Shown here one piece after another: positions 6,761 to 10,012 of a DNA stretch of 10,012 nucleotides. This stretch comes from Prochlorococcus sp. AG-315-D17 (GTDB taxonomy: Bacteria; Cyanobacteriota; Cyanobacteriia; PCC-6307; Cyanobiaceae), in assembly GCA_003283685.1 (NCBI GenBank), contig QBWD01000029.1, positions 1-10,012 of the forward strand, written 5' to 3'. The notes below the pieces were generated by a model. The model was given only the letters and a program-made list of their open reading frames with translations, ran no database searches and had not been told where the DNA came from. The number at the start of each line of letters is the position of its first letter. Within the stretch, counting starts at the first letter, position 1. The translations under genes and the position numbers were made by a program.

Positions 6761-7686
6761 ATCAACTATTTGTTCTTGATCCAATTGAAAACATTAATCC
6801 TCTTAAGGACTCGTCTGCTGCTCTTATGCAGGCTGCCTCTAGAGCCAAAGTCAATGTCTGGATATGCACCCCTTCAGACCTACAAGCGCGAGGGGACAAT
6901 GCCTGGGTAGTTTCAAATCAAGTAATTTGTGAACCCTGGATCCAAATCAAAAAACCGCAAAGCCTTTCTTTAAATGAGTTTGCATGTATTTGGATGCGTA
7001 AAGATCCACCAGTAGACGAAGCTTTTTTATATGCAACACATTTGTTGGAAGTAGCGGAAAGAGATGGAGTGAATATCATTAATAAGCCAGCATCACTAAG
7101 AGCTTGGAACGAAAAATTGGGTGCTTTAAGATTTAGCCATCTCATGGCTCCTACTCTTGTTGCAAGCCGTGTTTCTCAACTAACTGACTTTGCAAAAGAG
7201 CATGGAGAAGTTGTGTTAAAACCTCTTGGGGGGAAAGGTGGACAGGGAGTCATTCGAGTAGCAAAAGATGCTCAAGGCCTAGAGGCATTGCTTGAATTAG
7301 TTACTAACCAAGAACATTTACCAGTCATGATGCAAAAGTTCCTTAGTGAGGTAATAAATGGAGATAAAAGAATTCTATTAGTTAACGGAGAACCATTAGG
7401 TGCAATCAATCGCCGCCCCAAAAAAGGTGACTTCCGAAGCAACCTTGCCTTAGGGGGGCAAGCTGAGAGAACTGATTTAACCAATAAAGAAAGGGAAATA
7501 TGTGATCAAATCAAACCTGCTCTACAAAAAGAAGGTCTGTTCTTTGTTGGAATAGACGTTATTGGAGGAATGTTGAGTGAGATTAATGTAACTAGTCCAA
7601 CTGGTATTAGAGAAGTTGAAAGCTTAATGGCTACCCCCTTAGCAGATAAGGTTATTGCGAATCTCTTAGATCATTTAAATAATTAA
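6757..7686 (+). CDS. gshB: Glutathione synthetase
   Basis: ATP-grasp ligase that adds glycine to gamma-glutamylcysteine, the last step of glutathione synthesis; 309 residues, normal for bacterial GshB (about 315). Visible family features are [20 protein letters not shown] near 79-98, the ATP-grasp glycine-rich loop [14 protein letters not shown] at 155-168, [20 protein letters not shown] near 215-234, and the metal- and substrate-binding end [14 protein letters not shown] at 275-288. The ATG lies inside the grxC stop (ATGA), so translation is probably coupled. Its last 35 bp overlap the 3' end of menF on the opposite strand. No gshA is in the window. All key motifs are present and nothing looks damaged. 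Confidence 0.97.
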   Translation: MNQLFVLDPIENINPLKDSSAALMQAASRAKVNVWICTPSDLQARGDNAWVVSNQVICEPWIQIKKPQSLSLNEFACIWMRKDPPVDEAFLYATHLLEVAERDGVNIINKPASLRAWNEKLGALRFSHLMAPTLVASRVSQLTDFAKEHGEVVLKPLGGKGGQGVIRVAKDAQGLEALLELVTNQEHLPVMMQKFLSEVINGDKRILLVNGEPLGAINRRPKKGDFRSNLALGGQAERTDLTNKEREICDQIKPALQKEGLFFVGIDVIGGMLSEINVTSPTGIREVESLMATPLADKVIANLLDHLNN

Positions 7687-9064
7687 CTTTGTCTAAGTTC
7701 AATTGATTAATTAAAACGTCTAATTTTAAACCTACTTCTTGCAATTCACATTCCACGGTAGAACCCTTAACCAAGCCAGCACCTGCAAATAATTCAAGTT
7801 GATTACCACTCATATGACCATATCTAATTGATACTCTAAATTCGGCGTTTTGATCTTTATCAATCCAACCAATAGGTGCAGCATAAGTTTGGCGATCAAA
7901 TAGCTCTAAAGCCCTTAACCAACTCATGGCTTTCTTGAGAGGTAATCCAGCCACAGCTGGAGTAGGGTGCAGTACTTCAATTAAATCTAAGGGTAATATA
8001 TCTTCAACATAAGCTTCAACAAGTGTATGTAAATGAATTAAATGACCTTGATTCATTAATTTTGGTTGGTTGTGATGTCTTGCCTTTATTCCTTTTTGTG
8101 AGAGTTGTTCTACAATTGACTTAACTACAAAATCGTGTTCTCGTAAATCTTTAGAAGAAGCAAGTAAATTTTTTCCATCATCATTCTTTTTTGCAGTACC
8201 AGCCAAAGCATCTATAAATAATCGATTTTTGTTGAGACTGATTAATCTTTCTGGTGATGCACCAAAGAATGACTCCTCATTACTTTTTTGCCATAGAAAT
8301 CGACAACTATTAGTTTGCTGATCTCTTAAGCGAGAAAGCATATTAAGGGGATCTAATGGTTCTTTAAGAAAAAGAAGTTGCCTGGTCGCCAAAACGAGTT
8401 TATCTAAATCACCTGTATTAACTAGTTCTATTCCTTTAATTAAAGCCTCACGATATTCAGGTTTCCAATCATTAGAGAAAGCATCCACTAAAAAACAATT
8501 TTCCAAGTCTGGATAGATTTTTGCTGGTGTTCTAAGAATCTCTTCTCTCATTGTCCATATTCTTTCGGTAGCTTCACGCACATCTGTCAAATTATGAATA
8601 ATTGCGTTCAAACGAAGCCATGTCAAACCGTTTTTAGATGTTAACTGCCACCTGGGTAAGACAGCTTGAAATGAGAATTTATTATCTATAGATTTTGCAT
8701 TATCTTTAGATTGATCAAAGAAAGAAAATGCATATAAAATTCTTGGTGCTGCATAATCCGGGCTTACAGAAGTATCTATTAAATGCTCAAAAGTTTCGTC
8801 ACTAAACCTCTGAGCATTTTCAAACCTATTGGATCCTGATAAATCTAAATGTTGGCAATGTCCTGCTGCCGAAATACATAATTCTGGGAAAAGGTCCCAA
8901 AGGAATCTAAATTGATGTTTTTCAGCTATTAAAGGCAATTTTTCTAAGGGGTCAACAGCTTCAACAGGAATAGCAATACTCAAAATACACTCATCAACTT
9001 TTCTCTCCTTCCATGCACGTTGAGAAGCAATTAAAACTTCACTGAAAACAGGCTCTAAATTCAT
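7652..9064 (-). CDS. menF: Isochorismate synthase
   Basis: Converts chorismate to isochorismate, the first committed step toward menaquinone or, in cyanobacteria, phylloquinone (vitamin K1) for photosystem I. The 470-residue protein has a divergent N-terminal half and a conserved chorismate-binding C-terminal half. Seen there are DKLVLATR (221-228) with Lys222, the likely water-activating base of MenF enzymes; [10 protein letters not shown] (266-275); DALAGTAKK (285-293); HPTPAVAG (366-373); YAAPIGW (394-400); and the metal/substrate-binding end [11 protein letters not shown] (425-435). HPTPAVAG and GAGLVKGS favour isochorismate synthase over anthranilate or aminodeoxychorismate synthases. 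The ATG at 9064 lacks an obvious ribosome binding site. It is divergent from menA, another gene of the same pathway, and convergent with gshB, overlapping it by 35 bp. Confidence 0.93.
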   Translation of the reverse strand: MNLEPVFSEVLIASQRAWKERKVDECILSIAIPVEAVDPLEKLPLIAEKHQFRFLWDLFPELCISAAGHCQHLDLSGSNRFENAQRFSDETFEHLIDTSVSPDYAAPRILYAFSFFDQSKDNAKSIDNKFSFQAVLPRWQLTSKNGLTWLRLNAIIHNLTDVREATERIWTMREEILRTPAKIYPDLENCFLVDAFSNDWKPEYREALIKGIELVNTGDLDKLVLATRQLLFLKEPLDPLNMLSRLRDQQTNSCRFLWQKSNEESFFGASPERLISLNKNRLFIDALAGTAKKNDDGKNLLASSKDLREHDFVVKSIVEQLSQKGIKARHHNQPKLMNQGHLIHLHTLVEAYVEDILPLDLIEVLHPTPAVAGLPLKKAMSWLRALELFDRQTYAAPIGWIDKDQNAEFRVSIRYGHMSGNQLELFAGAGLVKGSTVECELQEVGLKLDVLINQLNLDKVNYLNDLRDSQ

Positions 9065-9163
9065 GACTAATCAGCAACTTTTACAAATAATCAACCCAAT
9101 GCATAAAGCATTACCTAGGCTAAGGAAGACATCAAGCATTAAGTAGAGTAGGTCATTTTTTCT
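9065..9163. promoter_or_regulatory. Divergent menF/menA intergenic region
   Basis: This 99-bp gap must hold the promoters for both phylloquinone genes unless menA is read from further upstream. It contains a small dyad AATGC-ATAAA-GCATT (9098-9112) followed by the palindrome CCTAGG (9114-9119). No -35/-10 pair close to consensus stands out on either strand. An AGG (9149-9151) lies about 12 nt upstream of the menA GTG and is a weak ribosome binding site. A shared regulator site at the dyad is possible but unproven. Confidence 0.4.
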
Positions 9164-10012
9164 GTGGATTCTTCTAAAGCTGAAAGAAAACGTCTTTGGC
9201 AAGCTGCAATTAAATGGCCATTGTACTCAGTTGCAATAATGCCAATAATCTTGGCAGCTGGATTGGTATTTGGAAGGAGCGGTAATATTCGCTTGGGACA
9301 ATTCATAGGTTTTTTAATTGCATCTATTCTCATTTTGATTTGGGAAAACCTTACAAATGATCTTTTTGACGATGAAACAGGTGTTGATAAATACAAATTT
9401 CACTCAATAGTTACCTTAACTGGTAATAAAACCACTGTAAGTCGAGTTGCCTATTTTTCGCTTTTATTAGGTTTATTTATCATATTTATCCTGGCTCTAA
9501 ATAGTAATTTCTCAGTACTTTTTATAGTCCTCACATGTTGTTTACTTGGATATTTATATCAAGGACCACCATTTCGACTCGGATACAAAGGGTTAGGGGA
9601 ACCCCTGTGCTGGATCGCCTTTGGTCCACTTGCTACAGCAGCAGCAATAATAGTAATTTCTCCAGAGTCAAGTTATGGGGAAATAGCAATACCTTGGAGT
9701 GATGCTCTTCTAGTTGGATCAGGACCAGCATTAGCAACTACTTTAGTGCTTTTCTGCTCGCATTTTCACCAAGTTAGCCAAGATGCTGCAGCAGGAAAAA
9801 AGTCACCATTAGTTATCCTAGGAACTTATAGAGCATCAAAAGCTTTACCATGGCTATTAGGATTAATATTTTTGTTAGAGATCTTCCCAGTAATTAATGG
9901 TGCATGGCCTTTAACTGCCCTTTTAAGTTTAATTAGCCTACCCGCAGGGATAGAGCTAACAAGCTTAATTAGAAAGTATCATGATAAACCATCTCAAATT
10001 AAAAATAGTAAG
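9164..10012 (+). CDS. menA: 1,4-dihydroxy-2-naphthoate prenyltransferase, 3' end cut by window edge
   Basis: UbiA-superfamily membrane enzyme that attaches the prenyl (in cyanobacteria phytyl) chain to 1,4-dihydroxy-2-naphthoate in phylloquinone synthesis. 283 codons are open to the window end; the family is near 300, so little is missing. The first Asp-rich motif is ENLTNDLFDDETGVD (61-75: Asn65, Asp66, Asp69, Asp75). The second, usually D-x3-D, appears in the cyanobacterial MenA form HFHQVSQDAAAGKKS (200-214), with Gln residues replacing acidic ones before Asp207. YQGPPFRLGYKGLGE (132-146) is a family signature. Multiple hydrophobic helices (about 20-37, 46-60, 95-130, 149-165, 181-200, 219-233, 240-255) fit a polytopic protein. 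I choose the GTG at 9164 because a TAG closes the frame at 9149 and the next in-frame Met is at residue 26, inside the first helix. Divergent from menF. Confidence 0.93.
   Translation, partial: MDSSKAERKRLWQAAIKWPLYSVAIMPIILAAGLVFGRSGNIRLGQFIGFLIASILILIWENLTNDLFDDETGVDKYKFHSIVTLTGNKTTVSRVAYFSLLLGLFIIFILALNSNFSVLFIVLTCCLLGYLYQGPPFRLGYKGLGEPLCWIAFGPLATAAAIIVISPESSYGEIAIPWSDALLVGSGPALATTLVLFCSHFHQVSQDAAAGKKSPLVILGTYRASKALPWLLGLIFLLEIFPVINGAWPLTALLSLISLPAGIELTSLIRKYHDKPSQIKNSK

Noticed and set aside
9139..9396. Minus-strand 85-residue ORF at the start of menA
   Set aside because: Antisense to a clear MenA N terminus, with no recognisable domain.

Overview
The window looks like a piece of a marine picocyanobacterial chromosome, most probably Prochlorococcus. 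The DNA is AT-rich with short intergenic gaps. The gene content is cyanobacterial: phylloquinone genes menA and menF, a glutathione synthetase/glutaredoxin pair, and a DUF3285-type small membrane protein between prfB and ybeY. This assignment rests on recalled protein families and gene order, not on a search, and the ecotype cannot be settled from here.

Layout. (1) Positions 1-2780, + strand: the 3' part of argS (arginyl-tRNA synthetase, cut by the window edge), then a HisC-type aminotransferase whose start overlaps the argS stop by one base. (2) Positions 2781-3418: a 638-bp stretch without a confident gene, between convergent genes. Its hisC-proximal end carries nested inverted repeats, and the rest may be decayed coding DNA. 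(3) Positions 3419-6407, - strand: a compact five-gene run read prfB, DUF3285 gene, ybeY, dgkA, trpG. prfB is split by a programmed +1 frameshift at CTT TGA C, so the intact RF2 is about 379 residues. (4) Positions 6467-7686, + strand: grxC and gshB, overlapping by 4 bp and divergent from prfB. (5) Positions 7652-9064, - strand: menF (isochorismate synthase), whose 3' end overlaps gshB tail to tail by 35 bp. (6) Positions 9164-10012, + strand: menA, divergent from menF, starting at GTG and running off the window.

How the genes work together. argS, prfB and ybeY serve translation (tRNA charging, termination at UGA/UAA, and rRNA maturation/ribosome quality). hisC and trpG draw on amino-acid and chorismate metabolism. 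menF and menA form a divergent pair for the first and the prenyl-transfer steps of phylloquinone (photosystem I cofactor) synthesis. grxC and gshB make glutathione and a protein that uses it. dgkA recycles a membrane lipid. No mobile element, CRISPR array, tRNA or rRNA was seen, and no new defence or metabolic system is evident. The most notable features are the prfB recoding site with its hairpin, and the structured, gene-free hisC-trpG interval.
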